In this document: positions 25,449-34,924 of the stretch, piece after piece
How the letters are laid out: the number at the start of each line of letters is the position of its first letter
Numbering within the stretch: position 1 is the first letter of the stretch
NCBI GenBank assembly: GCA_934394855.1
Contig: CAKRRH010000009.1
Coordinates: 1-60,898, forward strand
Origin: an uncultured Eubacteriales bacterium
GTDB lineage: Bacteria; Bacillota; Clostridia; Oscillospirales; Acutalibacteraceae
Direction: 5' to 3'
DNA: 60,898 nt
Position numbers and translations under genes: made by a program
Notes under the pieces: generated by a model
Seen by the model: the letters and a program-made list of their open reading frames with translations, nothing else
Database searches by the model: none
What the model was told of the DNA's origin: nothing

Positions 25449-25727
25449 TTACAGCTTCATTTTGACAGGAAAATAGCCGTCATGTCCGCCGTCAACATTT
25501 TTAAGAATTTCCTCAACCGGATAGCTCTCTTTTACAACATCATCACGAAGCACATTTGACAAATCATTGATATTGTCAAACTCGTCCTGCTCACCCTCAT
25601 AGGCGTTGATGGTGTCGGCAAATTCGACGATCTGCGACATCTGACCAGTCAGCTCGTCAAGCTTGTCTTCATCTATTTCAAGTTTTGATAATATGGCAAG
25701 ATCCCTGATTTCATCTTTTGTAACCAT
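25449..25727 (-). CDS. gatC: Asp-tRNA(Asn)/Glu-tRNA(Gln) amidotransferase subunit C
   Basis: A 92-residue GatC with the typical helical LAILSKLEIDEDKLDELTGQ start, a QIVEFADTINAYEG segment and the C-terminal LRDDVVKESYPVEEIL. It stabilises the GatA-GatB complex. The ATG at 25727 follows AGGAGAG with proper spacing; the longer frame (to 25817) would enter the upstream leader and lacks a ribosome binding site. First gene of gatC-gatA-gatB-thiN. Confidence 0.95.
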   Translation of the reverse strand: MVTKDEIRDLAILSKLEIDEDKLDELTGQMSQIVEFADTINAYEGEQDEFDNINDLSNVLRDDVVKESYPVEEILKNVDGGHDGYFPVKMKL

Positions 25728-25886
25728 TATAACTCTCCTTTTCGGTTTAATTGAAAATTCCTTTGTATTCGGGTTTTCGGAGCATATTTTAAAAGATTTC
25801 AGATATATGCATCGCAAACAGCCGCAGTATAAAATGCTGAAAATGTAATTGGCATTAAAATATGGCTGCCGCTAAAATCGGTCTTT

Positions 25887-25953
25887 ACAAAAATAACCGC
25901 TCTTAAAAACTGCCCCTAAAAATAACTGTCCTTAAAAAATAACTGCCCCTTTT
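25887..25953. repeat. Degenerate tandem repeat upstream of gatC
   Basis: On the minus strand four imperfect units of 13-18 nt follow one another: GGGGCAGTTATTTTTTA, AGGACAGTTATTTTTA, GGGGCAGTTTTTA and AGAGCGGTTATTTTT. They lie between the gatC start and the aspS terminator. They may be leader or promoter-region elements for gatC, or slippage-derived noise. Confidence 0.55.
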
Positions 25954-25961
25954 GTATGGCT

Positions 25962-25989
25962 ATATCCCCGCTGAAATCAGCAGGGATAT
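25962..25989 (-). terminator. Terminator after aspS
   Basis: The stem ATATCCC/GGGATAT plus GCTGA/TCAGC, with one mismatch and a 2-nt loop, lies just downstream of the aspS stop. Confidence 0.7.
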
Positions 25990-25999
25990 TTTGTTTAAA

Positions 26000-27739
26000 T
26001 TATCTTAATTTAATGTGAACCTCACGAAGCTGCTGCTCGGTAACTTCGCCCGGTGCGCCCATCAGCAAATCCTGTGCGTTTGCGTTCATCGGGAATGCAA
26101 TTACCTCTCTGATCGACTCTTCGTCGAGCATGAGCATGATCATACGGTCGATGCCGATTGCCATTCCGGCATGAGGCGGAGCGCCATATTTGAATGCATG
26201 ATAAAGCGAGGTGAATTTTGTTTTGAGGTCTTCCTCGGTGTAGCCTGCCATTTCAAATGCTTTAAGCATTATGTTAATGTCATGGTTTCTCACAGCGCCC
26301 GACACAAGCTCAACGCCGTTGCAGACAATGTCATATTGATATGCCAAAATGTCTGTCGGATTTTGGTTGTTAAGTGCGTCAAGACCGCCTTGCGGCATTG
26401 AGAACGGGTTGTGTGTGAAAATGAGCTTGCCTGTTTCTTCGTCTTCCTCATACATCGGGAAATCAACAATGTAGCAAATTTCAAATGTATCGGAAAGCAG
26501 CTCAAGGCGTTTGCCGAGCTCGTCACGAATCTGACCCGCAAGCTTCGGTGCCGCAGAATATGAATCTGCAATGAAGAACAAAACATCGCCTGTTTTGAGA
26601 TTTGCACGACTGCGAAGTTCTTCACGCTGTTCGTCACTTAAAAATTTATCAATCGGGCCCTTATAGCTTCCGTCCTCAAGGACATTGATGTAGCCAAGAC
26701 CTTTCATGCCGATTTCGGTAGCAAATTTGAGCATTTTCTCAAAGAATCCCTTTGAGCAGCTGCCGGCAGGTGCATTGATCGCACGAACGCATTTCTTTCT
26801 GAACGGTGCAAACTCGGTTTCAACAAACATATCCGAAATGTCGATTATTTCGAGCGGATTGCGAAGATCGGGCTTGTCTGTGCCATATTTGATCATTGCC
26901 TCTCTGTAAGGAATGCTCTTGAATTCCTTTGAAACAGGCTTGTCTGTGAACTTTTCGAAGCACTCATACATTACTTCATGAGCAACCTTTAAAACATCTT
27001 CCTGAGTTGCAAATGCCATTTCAAGGTCGAGCTGATAAAACTCGCCCGGTGTGCGGTCGGCTCTTGCGTCCTCATCACGGAAGCACGGAGCTACCTGAAA
27101 ATATCTGTCAAAACCCGACACCATCAAAAGCTGTTTAAAAATCTGCGGTGCCTGCGGCAATGCGTAGAACTTACCCTTATGTTTGCGTGACGGAATCAAA
27201 TAGTCACGAGCGCCCTCGGGCGATGACGCTGACAAAATCGGAGTCTGAATATCCAAAAATCCGAGTGATGTCATCTTATCACGCAAAAATGCGATTACCT
27301 TTGAACGGAACACAATGTTATCATGAACCTTGCGGTTACGCAAGTCAAGAAAACGATATTGCAAGCGGACATCTTCACGAACCGATTTAGACGAAGCAAC
27401 TTCAAACGGCAGCTCATTCATCGCTTTGCCGAGAACGACAAGGCTTTCTGCCTTGACTTCAATCGTGCCTGTTTCGATTTTCGGATTATAGGTTTCCTCA
27501 TCACGGCGAACGACCTTGCCGCTGATTGAAACGGCACTTTCTTTCGGAACGCCCTTGATCATGTTTTCATCTTTCATTACGATCTGGGTAGTGCCATATT
27601 GATCACGCAGATCCACAAACAAAATTCCGCCGTGATCTCTGATGTTTTCAACCCAGCCTGCAAGTCTTACTTCTTTATCTATATCGCTTTCACGCAATTC
27701 GCCGCATGAATGGGTGCGGTATTCATTTACCGATATCAT
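26000..27739 (-). CDS. aspS: Aspartate-tRNA ligase
   Basis: The 579-residue class II synthetase has an N-terminal OB-fold anticodon domain (VRLAGWVENIRDHGGILFVD), motif 2 with FQVAPCFRDEDARADR and motif 3 with GMAIGIDRMIMLM. A GAD insertion domain typical of bacterial AspRS lies in between. A bacterial AspRS in an organism with GatCAB is often non-discriminating, charging tRNA(Asn) with Asp for later amidation. This is inference here. AGGAAAACAA precedes the ATG. The intergenic leader shows no T-box motif. Confidence 0.97.
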   Translation of the reverse strand: MISVNEYRTHSCGELRESDIDKEVRLAGWVENIRDHGGILFVDLRDQYGTTQIVMKDENMIKGVPKESAVSISGKVVRRDEETYNPKIETGTIEVKAESLVVLGKAMNELPFEVASSKSVREDVRLQYRFLDLRNRKVHDNIVFRSKVIAFLRDKMTSLGFLDIQTPILSASSPEGARDYLIPSRKHKGKFYALPQAPQIFKQLLMVSGFDRYFQVAPCFRDEDARADRTPGEFYQLDLEMAFATQEDVLKVAHEVMYECFEKFTDKPVSKEFKSIPYREAMIKYGTDKPDLRNPLEIIDISDMFVETEFAPFRKKCVRAINAPAGSCSKGFFEKMLKFATEIGMKGLGYINVLEDGSYKGPIDKFLSDEQREELRSRANLKTGDVLFFIADSYSAAPKLAGQIRDELGKRLELLSDTFEICYIVDFPMYEEDEETGKLIFTHNPFSMPQGGLDALNNQNPTDILAYQYDIVCNGVELVSGAVRNHDINIMLKAFEMAGYTEEDLKTKFTSLYHAFKYGAPPHAGMAIGIDRMIMLMLDEESIREVIAFPMNANAQDLLMGAPGEVTEQQLREVHIKLR

Positions 27740-27903
27740 TTGTTTTCCTCATTTCTCTGCCATAGGCTAAATCGGGAATATTCCGCAATGAACGCAATTT
27801 CCACCATAATTACAGTTTATTTTATCACAATTTCACTTCAATTACAATAATATTTACTCAAAAAATGCATATTTTTCTCATAAATCAGCCTTATTTCAGA
27901 CAA

Positions 27904-29205
27904 TTATTCATCATTATTTGCACTCGGCTCCAATTTATAGAGCACATCGGCACTTTTTTCGCCGGAATAAAGTCCGGTCATTGAAAACGCAAGAAGCGAA
28001 AAAACAGACGTTTGAAGTCCGACAATTTCGCAATCGACCATTCCGTTGACGGCGATTGAAACGATTATTCCGCAAAGCAGGGCAAAATGCGGATTGTTTG
28101 TCGCGTAGCCGCAGTTTTTGAAAAGCAGAAGCCATTTTTTCAAGATGTAACCCGCAAGAATCAGCGAGCCGACAAGCCCATAATTATAGAGTGAATCGAG
28201 AATTATGTTATGAGCGTGCATTTTCCAGCCAAAATGCTTTCCCGTGAAGAGAATGTCAAATCCCTCTCTTGCAAAATGCTCCATGAATTTATGGTCGGAT
28301 TTCATCGAATCGTTTAACACGCCGAGCAGTCCGTGACCGAAAACGGGTCTGTCGAAAATGCCCCTGATTGCCATTTCCCAATAGGGTTTTCTTCCGTCGT
28401 AAGACACATCGATCTTGTCAAGTCTAAGTCCTGCAAATATATTGATATTCGGGAAGAAATACATCAGCAGTCCGAGCACCGCAACAAATGCGGAAAAGAT
28501 TCCGAGCAGCTTATATTCCCGTTTAAGCAGCAATATTATGAACAAACCCGAAAGCAAGCCTGCCCAGGGCATTCTGCCGCCCGATAAAATCATGCTCAGC
28601 GAATTAAGAAGTAGCGCCGGAATATATATTCTGCGGTATTTTGAAACGGTTATGATTCTGTATGTGCAAAACAGCAGCGCAAAAACGATAAAATATGAGT
28701 AATAAAGCGGATTTATGAAGGTAGATGAACAACGATATTCTTCATCCGCAAGCCGCCCGATCAAATATTCCGGAATGCTGTAAAGCGAAGCGATTATGCT
28801 GTATCCGATGAATATTGTAACCATATCTTCAAACGATTTTCGGGTTATATGCTGCATGAAATAGGTCATGCAAACACTTGCCGCAAAAACAAACGCAAGC
28901 GCCAGCAAACCGAGAAAATTCCGGCATATAACCGCAATCACGGCATTCAGAGCTAAAAAGAAAAACATCGGCTTATTTGAGCCGGTTCTGAAAATGTCCG
29001 CCGCAGCGTCCTTTCTGCACAGCAAATAGACGCCGATCGCAAATGTGCCGATAACCGAGGTAATCATGTTGGCAAAACACAAAACCAGCAATATGAATAT
29101 TGCTCTGAGCTCGTTGTCATATGTCCTCATTCGGGTAAAAAATCCGACTGCTGAAGCTTTTATAAACTGAAGAAAGGGGCTTTTTGCCGCTTTGCTTTCG
29201 CTCAT
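27904..29205 (-). CDS. O-antigen ligase/polymerase-like membrane protein
   Basis: This 433-residue polytopic protein (about 10-12 membrane helices) has the Wzy_C/O-antigen ligase-like layout: a hydrophobic N half, then LSGGRMPWAGLLSGLFII and a large extracellular loop. The loop contains RPVFGHGLLGVLND and MHAHNIILDSLYNYGLVGS, a typical family motif with His and Asn. Such proteins join or polymerise lipid-linked glycans outside the membrane. In a Gram-positive context the acceptor is unknown; teichoic-acid-like or capsular polymers are possible. AAAGGAGTCAGAAT precedes the ATG. It follows pnp but a terminator separates them. Confidence 0.82.
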   Translation of the reverse strand: MSESKAAKSPFLQFIKASAVGFFTRMRTYDNELRAIFILLVLCFANMITSVIGTFAIGVYLLCRKDAAADIFRTGSNKPMFFFLALNAVIAVICRNFLGLLALAFVFAASVCMTYFMQHITRKSFEDMVTIFIGYSIIASLYSIPEYLIGRLADEEYRCSSTFINPLYYSYFIVFALLFCTYRIITVSKYRRIYIPALLLNSLSMILSGGRMPWAGLLSGLFIILLLKREYKLLGIFSAFVAVLGLLMYFFPNINIFAGLRLDKIDVSYDGRKPYWEMAIRGIFDRPVFGHGLLGVLNDSMKSDHKFMEHFAREGFDILFTGKHFGWKMHAHNIILDSLYNYGLVGSLILAGYILKKWLLLFKNCGYATNNPHFALLCGIIVSIAVNGMVDCEIVGLQTSVFSLLAFSMTGLYSGEKSADVLYKLEPSANNDE

Positions 29206-29231
29206 ATTCTGACTCCTTTAAAGCAACTATA

Positions 29232-29262
29232 AAAGGGGCGGATAAACTCCCCGCCCCTTTTG
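29232..29262. terminator. Terminator after pnp
   Basis: An 11-bp G/C-rich stem, AAAAGGGGCGG with its complement, separated by nine nt. It ends the rpsO-pnp transcript and precedes the O-antigen-ligase-like gene. Confidence 0.88.
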
Positions 29263-29277
29263 CTTTTTAATATTGGT

Positions 29278-31452
29278 TTATCTTCTGTGCGGACGGTTAT
29301 TTGTTCGTCTTGGACGGCGCTGTTCCTCTTCAACATCGTTTTCCGGAACTGCTCCGTTAATTTCGATGAGAGCCGCTCTTCTTGAAAGATTGAGTCTGCC
29401 CTGATCGTCGATCTCGGTAACCTTAACCATTACTTCGTCGCCTACCTGAACAACATCTTCAACCTTTTCGGTGCGCTTTGTGTCAAGTTGGCTGATATGA
29501 ACAAGTCCTTCTTTACCGGGAGCAATTTCAACGAATGCGCCGAATGTCATCAGACGGGTAACAACACCGTTATAAATTGCGCCGATTTCAGGATCGTTTG
29601 CGATTGTTTCGATTATTGAAATTGCACGCTTTGCATTTTCAATGTCAAGAGCCGATACAAATACATGACCGTCTTCTTCGATTGAAATTTTGCAGTCGCA
29701 CTGCTCTTGGAGCTTCTGAATAACCTTGCCCTGTTTGCCGATAACATCACCGATTTTGTCGGGGCTGATTGTTGTTGTGAGCATTTTGGGTGCATAGGGT
29801 GAAAGCTCTTTTCTCGGCTCCGAAATAACCGGGAGCATGATTTCATCGAGAATGTAGTTTCTTGCTTTATGTGTTTTAGCGAATGCCTCTTTGATGATCT
29901 CGGGAGTAAGACCGTGAACTTTAAGATCCATCTGGATCGCTGTGATACCTTTCTTTGTACCTGCAACCTTGAAGTCCATGTCGCCATAGAAGTCCTCAAG
30001 GCCCTGAATGTCAACCATTGTCATGAAGTCGCCGTCATCGCCTGTGATAAGACCGCATGAGATACCTGCTACCGGTGCTTTGATCGGAACGCCTGCTGCC
30101 ATGAGTGCAAGTGTTGAACCGCAAATTGAGCCCTGTGAGGTTGAACCGTTAGATGAGAGAACCTCAGATACAACACGAATTGTATAGGGGAATTCTTCAA
30201 CCGACGGAATTACCGGCAAAAGTGCCTTTTCAGCAAGAGCGCCATGACCGATTTCTCTTCTGCCCGGTCCTCTTGACGGTTTTGTTTCACCGACCGAATA
30301 TGACGGGAAGTTGTAATGATGAATATATCTCTTTGAGGTTTCTTCGTCAAGTCCGTCAAGAGTCTGTGCGTCATCGATCGACGCCAAAGTTGCTACCGAC
30401 AAAACCTGAGTCTGTCCGCGTGTGAACATACCTGAACCGTGAACACGGGGGAGAAGGTCAACCTGAGCGTTGAGCGGACGAATTTCATCAATTCCTCTGC
30501 CGTCAACACGCTTTTTCTCATTTTTAAGCCAGTTACGAACAACATGCTTCTGAACGAGGTACATGATCTCTTCGATTTTGCCCTCTTGACCCTCGAATTT
30601 TTCGTCAAATTTCTCATGAACAGCTTCATAAATCGGCTGAAGAGCAGCGTCACGAACCTTTTTATCGTCGGTATCAAGCGCTTTTTTGACATCTTCAATG
30701 CAGAATTTTTCAATCTCGTCAAAAATCTCCGGATCCGGATCATTTGACTCAAATGCAAACTTCGGTTTACCGATTTCGTCTGCAATGCCCTGAATGAATT
30801 TTACGATTTCTTTGTTAGCCTCATGAGCCTTCATGATAGCGTCAAACATTGTTTCGTCCGAGATTTCGTTTCCGCCTGCTTCGATCATTGCAACGAGCTC
30901 CGAAGTTGAAGCAACGGTAACATTCATCTCGCTCTTTTTGCGCTGTTCAAGCGTCGGGTTGATGATGATTTCACCGTCAACAAGACCAACCTGAACGCCT
31001 GCGATCGGGCCGTCCCACGGAATGTCCGAAATTGCAAGAGCAGCCGACACGCCGCACATTGCGGTGATTTCGGGGCTGCAATCGGGGTCGACCGACATTA
31101 CGGTAGCAACAACCGAGCAATCGTTACGCATATCCTTCGGGAAAAGCGGACGGATCGGGCGGTCAATGCAGCGTGATGTCAAAATAGCCTTTTCAGACGG
31201 GCGAGATTCTCTGCGCTGGAATGAACCCGGAATTTTGCCGACCGAATACATTTTTTCCTCATAGTCAACAGAAAGCGGAAAAAAATCCACGCCTTCGCGC
31301 GGTTTTGCCGATGCTGTTACGTTGCAAAGTACCGATGTGTCGCCATATCTTGCCATGACCGACGCATTGCTGAGCTGCGCCATCATACCTGTTTCGATTT
31401 TGAACGGTCTGCCGGCGATAGTAGTTTCATAAACCTTGTAGTTTTCAAACAT
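29278..31452 (-). CDS. pnp: Polynucleotide phosphorylase
   Basis: The 724-residue exoribonuclease has two RNase PH domains, a KH domain (GKQG loop in KIGDVIGKQGKVIQKL) and an S1 domain (VTRLMTFGAFVEIAPGKEG). It ends in a short basic tail with RRPRRTNNRPHRR. It degrades RNA phosphorolytically and is part of the degradosome. The ATG at 31452 follows GGAAGG; the longer reading frame (to 31578) has no ribosome site and overlaps leader sequence. It is downstream of rpsO, the conserved rpsO-pnp order. Confidence 0.97.
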   Translation of the reverse strand: MFENYKVYETTIAGRPFKIETGMMAQLSNASVMARYGDTSVLCNVTASAKPREGVDFFPLSVDYEEKMYSVGKIPGSFQRRESRPSEKAILTSRCIDRPIRPLFPKDMRNDCSVVATVMSVDPDCSPEITAMCGVSAALAISDIPWDGPIAGVQVGLVDGEIIINPTLEQRKKSEMNVTVASTSELVAMIEAGGNEISDETMFDAIMKAHEANKEIVKFIQGIADEIGKPKFAFESNDPDPEIFDEIEKFCIEDVKKALDTDDKKVRDAALQPIYEAVHEKFDEKFEGQEGKIEEIMYLVQKHVVRNWLKNEKKRVDGRGIDEIRPLNAQVDLLPRVHGSGMFTRGQTQVLSVATLASIDDAQTLDGLDEETSKRYIHHYNFPSYSVGETKPSRGPGRREIGHGALAEKALLPVIPSVEEFPYTIRVVSEVLSSNGSTSQGSICGSTLALMAAGVPIKAPVAGISCGLITGDDGDFMTMVDIQGLEDFYGDMDFKVAGTKKGITAIQMDLKVHGLTPEIIKEAFAKTHKARNYILDEIMLPVISEPRKELSPYAPKMLTTTISPDKIGDVIGKQGKVIQKLQEQCDCKISIEEDGHVFVSALDIENAKRAISIIETIANDPEIGAIYNGVVTRLMTFGAFVEIAPGKEGLVHISQLDTKRTEKVEDVVQVGDEVMVKVTEIDDQGRLNLSRRAALIEINGAVPENDVEEEQRRPRRTNNRPHRR

Positions 31453-31655
31453 GAATTTATACCTTCCTTTATAAATATATTTATCAAGGCAAGGCTTTGA
31501 TTTTGGTTTTACCTGCGGTTTAGCAATAAACAGGTTGTCCGAATTTTCAGGCAGTCTGTTCACTGCTAAAAAACGCATATTTCACCGTTTCACCAAAGCA
31601 AATTGCCTTCGATTTTGAGTTGATCAGCATTTTAAAGCTAATATATAAAATGCCG

Positions 31656-31691
31656 AAAAGCAGGAAGGCGAAGCGCCGCCGACCTGCTTTT
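31656..31691. terminator. Partial terminator between rpsO and pnp
   Basis: AAAAGCAGG pairs with CCTGCTTTT around an 18-nt GC-rich loop. On the minus strand TTTTCGGCATTTT follows. It probably attenuates pnp relative to rpsO or marks an RNase III site, which is common at this junction. Confidence 0.65.
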
Positions 31692-31700
31692 TTTGAGTAC

Positions 31701-31964
31701 TTATTTACGAATACCGAGTTTTGCGATTATTGCACGGTATCTTTCAATATCATTTTTCTGAAGATATGCAAGAAGGTTGCGTCTGTGACCGACAATTTTG
31801 AGAAGGCCGCGGCGTGAATGATGATCCTTCGGATGCATTTTGAAGTGCTCGTTGAGTTCGTTGATTCTGTAAGTAAGAACAGCAATCTGAACTTCGGGAG
31901 AACCTGTGTCGCCTTCATGTGTTGCGTACTCTTTAATGATTTCGTTTTTCTTTTCCTGTGTCAT
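31701..31964 (-). CDS. rpsO: 30S ribosomal protein S15
   Basis: The 87-residue S15 reads MTQEKKNEIIKEYATHEGDT at the N terminus and contains HPKDHHSRRGLLKIVGHRR and the terminal RAIIAKLGIRK. S15 binds 16S rRNA helices h20-h22 early in small-subunit assembly. The ATG at 31964 follows AAGGTG. The frame continues open upstream to 32204, but that part is the leader. Confidence 0.98.
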   Translation of the reverse strand: MTQEKKNEIIKEYATHEGDTGSPEVQIAVLTYRINELNEHFKMHPKDHHSRRGLLKIVGHRRNLLAYLQKNDIERYRAIIAKLGIRK

Positions 31965-32103
31965 GATTAAATCACCTTTCTTAAATAGATAGTCCGCATA
32001 ACCGTACCTGTCGCTTATCAGGTGATACTGCGTAGAGCAGAAAACGCCAACGGGCACAGTAATGGGTAGTTTTTGCGCATGAGTCATAATATACACATAC
32101 GCA
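31965..32103 (-). promoter_or_regulatory. Probable S15-binding autoregulatory leader
   Basis: About 140 nt separate the predicted transcription start from rpsO. The leader contains a paired CTACGCAGTATC region and CCTGATAAGCGACAGG, whose two CCTG/CAGG arms can form a hairpin, followed by GCGGACTATC before the ribosome site. S15 commonly represses its own messenger through such structures. The assignment rests on length, position and pairing by eye. Confidence 0.45.
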
Positions 32104-32109
32104 TTTGAT

Positions 32110-32138
32110 ATTCTATCACATAAATCTAAATTTGTAAA
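32110..32138 (-). promoter_or_regulatory. rpsO-pnp promoter
   Basis: On the minus strand TTTACA (32138-32133), 17 nt, TAGAAT (32115-32110). Confidence 0.65.
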
Positions 32139-32251
32139 GTGTTTTTTGCCATTTACATAAAATTTCACATTTTCAGACTGAAAATATTCAATATTAAATT
32201 CCAAATACGATGCAAAATCGGGTCGCCAAAAGACGACCCGATCAAAATTAA

Positions 32252-34723
32252 TTATTTCTTGCGGGATTTGATGATTACAAATCCTGCTGCCGCAGCAACA
32301 AACATTGCAGCGATAGGAGCAGCTGTTGCACCTGTGTCAGGCATTGAATCGCCGCCGAGATCATAATAGATTGCGATGAGTTCGCCGACCTTATCAAAGA
32401 GGCCGAGTTTTTCGAAGTAATCGCCGATCTGTGCAGGAGCATTTGTATATGCCTCTACGAATCTCTGCAAGAGTGCGAAGTTAGCAGCATTCTCATAGAG
32501 TGACGGGTCTGTTCCCGGGAGCTTTTTGTAAAGCTCATAGATTGCATCAAACTCTGACTGGTTGCCTGCAGCCTTTGTTGTTGTCGGAGCACCCTTTGCG
32601 TCTTTGCCCGGAACATATACTGCCGAATGCCAAATGTTGATGTCAGTCATACCGCAAGAGTTGCCCTTCGAGTCAACGTTTGCGTAGTTCATCGGTGAAA
32701 GTCTGACTAAAGTGATGTTGTCCGGGTTATATGCAACACCGTCTGTGTCCTTTGTCGGCAAATAGAGTGTGACTGTCTGACCGACATTGCACCATTTCTG
32801 TGCCTGCTCGTTCTGCATTTCGTCCTTCATGAGAATCATAAGGTCAACGATTGACGAACAGTTTTTCTTAGTTTCAGGATGCTTAGCGCTGTTCACTTTA
32901 ACATCAATTGCCAAGAAACCGAGACCTCTCGGATCGTTAGCATATGCATAGCCCTGTTTGATTGAGTTAGTCAGCTTCTTTGAAAGAGCTTCGGAGACTA
33001 CTGTTGATTTTCCGCTTGTATCATCTTTTCTTGATTTGAGCAACCAAGCTGCCTGATATTGCTTATTCTTTCTGGTCTTGCTGATCATTGTAACATCGCC
33101 GTCGTTGCCGAATACTTTCTGTTCGGCCGTGCACCATGTTTCAGCACCCCAATATTTATCCATTGCTTCTTCTGTGAAGTCATATGCATGGTAGCCTGCA
33201 CCGGGGTTGTTTTCAGCAGTTGTTGTAGCTTTTGTCGGAGCCTGTGTTTTGATTGTCATCGAAGTTGTCGGAGCAGACTCGTCAACAACTGTGATCGGTG
33301 AGAAGTAAGCAACCGGGCAAAGTGAAATTGCTTTTACGCCGGTACCATACTGGATTGTTGTTCCGTTTGCATCTGTAAGCGGATCGTTTTCGCCCTGTTT
33401 CTTATACTGAACCATGTTACCGTTTTCATCATAGTACCAATAGTTCTGCATTGTAAGACGAACAGCCTGGAGATCATTTTGCTTATAATTTGATAAATCA
33501 AATGTATATGTAACGGTTGTTCCGGGCTGCTGCCAAGCGTCAATAATCTTTTCGTAGCCCTTTGAGAATGTAACAAGCAAGATTTCAAGCTGAGCTGCAA
33601 CCGGCTTGTTATCTTTATCTACACAAGACTCAATGTATACTGTCATCTGAGCTTTGTGTGAACCGCCCTCCTGATTTGCAACTGCAAGCGCATAGTTGGA
33701 GGTGTCATGGTTAAATTTGTGGAATGTCTGGATCTGCTGACCGTAATTTCCTGCACGGTTTTCATATTTAACCCAACCCGGACCGCCGTTTTTCTTGAAC
33801 TTCGCTGTTCCGCCGAAGGTCGCACCGCCGTCGGTTGAATAGAGGATGTTGTCCGGTGCTCCGCCGTAATCCTGTCTGTAGTTAGAATCCCAGTTCACAA
33901 GGGTTGCTGTGGTGTCAAGTTTGCCGTCGCCGTCAGAATCTTTAACCTGAACATCCGGAACTTCCGGAACAGACGGATCGCCTTCAACTACAAATGCTGA
34001 AACAACTGCGCCCTTTCTTGACTGGTTCCAGTGATATACATCGATTTCCATTGACTTAACATCGTCAACGCTGTCCATGATAACAGAAACATCTTCATCA
34101 TTCTCATTTTTGTAAGAATATTTGAACGGGACCGTAACCTGTTTTGTGCAGGTCATGTCGAGATATGAAGTGTGAATCGTACGAACAGTGTCGTCGTTCA
34201 TGATGAGCTTTACGATGATCTGAGAGTCGATCTGAACATCTTTCTTAGTAACCGAATTTGTTACTCTGAGGATAGCCTGTGCAGACGGAGCGACCTGTTC
34301 AACCTTTGATTGGTCAAAAGCAACGCCCTTTTTCTCAGCTTCTGCTTTAGCTGCTTCAACATCAGCGGCATATTTCTCTGCAGCCTGTTTTTTTGCAATT
34401 TCAAAGGCTGCCTTGAAGTTGTCGTCAAGTTTCCACAATGTTTTAATACCGTAGATATACTCTTTTGTTTCAACGCCGAATGAAAAGTCGTCGTTATATG
34501 TCATATCTCCGGTTACTGTTGTATCCTTCTTGATGGTATCGAGCTCGCCTGCCTTATATGTACCAAAGCCCGTGAACGCATCTTTTGTAAATCTCTGCAT
34601 ATAAACCGGCTCGACTTTAGCGGTATCTTCTGCGGACGCAGAAACGCTTGCTGTGATTGCAACAGTTGCAACGAGCATTGTCAGAGCAAGAATAATGCTT
34701 ACGATTTTCTTGGTCATTTTCAT
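32252..34723 (-). CDS. Large secreted protein with sortase-type MPDTG anchor
   Basis: The 823-residue protein starts with a signal peptide (about 1-31, hydrophobic core then SASA|E). I do not recognise its main domains. By eye it has an N-terminal module (about 36-255), a calcium-loop-like DSDGDGKLD near 270, a second module (about 275-495), a Thr/Pro/Ala linker (TIKTQAPTKATTT), a third module, and a helical stretch before the anchor. It ends with MPDTG, a hydrophobic helix and KSRKK, the order of a sortase signal (LPXTG-like). The first two modules are nearly the same as in the protein at 42503-44821. It is probably a cell-wall-anchored binding or structural protein. AGGAGG precedes the ATG. 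Confidence 0.82.
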   Translation of the reverse strand: MKMTKKIVSIILALTMLVATVAITASVSASAEDTAKVEPVYMQRFTKDAFTGFGTYKAGELDTIKKDTTVTGDMTYNDDFSFGVETKEYIYGIKTLWKLDDNFKAAFEIAKKQAAEKYAADVEAAKAEAEKKGVAFDQSKVEQVAPSAQAILRVTNSVTKKDVQIDSQIIVKLIMNDDTVRTIHTSYLDMTCTKQVTVPFKYSYKNENDEDVSVIMDSVDDVKSMEIDVYHWNQSRKGAVVSAFVVEGDPSVPEVPDVQVKDSDGDGKLDTTATLVNWDSNYRQDYGGAPDNILYSTDGGATFGGTAKFKKNGGPGWVKYENRAGNYGQQIQTFHKFNHDTSNYALAVANQEGGSHKAQMTVYIESCVDKDNKPVAAQLEILLVTFSKGYEKIIDAWQQPGTTVTYTFDLSNYKQNDLQAVRLTMQNYWYYDENGNMVQYKKQGENDPLTDANGTTIQYGTGVKAISLCPVAYFSPITVVDESAPTTSMTIKTQAPTKATTTAENNPGAGYHAYDFTEEAMDKYWGAETWCTAEQKVFGNDGDVTMISKTRKNKQYQAAWLLKSRKDDTSGKSTVVSEALSKKLTNSIKQGYAYANDPRGLGFLAIDVKVNSAKHPETKKNCSSIVDLMILMKDEMQNEQAQKWCNVGQTVTLYLPTKDTDGVAYNPDNITLVRLSPMNYANVDSKGNSCGMTDINIWHSAVYVPGKDAKGAPTTTKAAGNQSEFDAIYELYKKLPGTDPSLYENAANFALLQRFVEAYTNAPAQIGDYFEKLGLFDKVGELIAIYYDLGGDSMPDTGATAAPIAAMFVAAAAGFVIIKSRKK

Positions 34724-34752
34724 AGTTGTGCCTCCTGTGTTGTTGGATAACG

Positions 34753-34773
34753 AGTATATTAACCGAATATACT
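34753..34773. promoter_or_regulatory. Palindrome before the MPDTG-anchored protein gene
   Basis: AGTATATT and AATATACT (8-bp perfect arms, 5-nt spacer) lie between the -10 box and the ribosome binding site. The same element, with one mismatch, occurs at 44852-44872 before the paralogue. A repressor operator is the simplest reading. Confidence 0.55.
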
Positions 34774-34783
34774 TTGTTAATTT

Positions 34784-34812
34784 ATTATATCTTAATTTTA
34801 AAATTTCGTCAA
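34784..34812 (-). promoter_or_regulatory. Promoter of the MPDTG-anchored protein gene
   Basis: On the minus strand TTGACG (34812-34807), 17 nt and TATAAT (34789-34784). The same hexamers and spacing are used by the paralogue. Confidence 0.75.
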
Positions 34813-34865
34813 TATGCCAATATGATAAAATCTATACAATATTTTATGTCATTTTTCACAAAAAA

Positions 34866-34892
34866 ATCGACCCCGTTTTTTGTACGGAGTCG
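34866..34892 (-). terminator. Terminator after the HtrA gene
   Basis: TCGACCCCGT pairs with ACGGAGTCGA (one mismatch), and on the minus strand the stem runs into seven T residues. It ends the response regulator-kinase-HtrA operon. Confidence 0.85.
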
Positions 34893-34924
34893 ACTGACAA
34901 TATATATTGTATATTGCGATTTTT

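Noticed and set aside
27740..27903. T-box leader for aspS
   Set aside because: No GGGTGG-type antiterminator motif or stem I could be found in the 164 nt upstream.
31965..32204. N-terminal extension of rpsO by 80 codons
   Set aside because: The canonical S15 start (MTQEKKNEI) has a good ribosome site at 31964. The extension covers the leader and crosses the predicted promoter.
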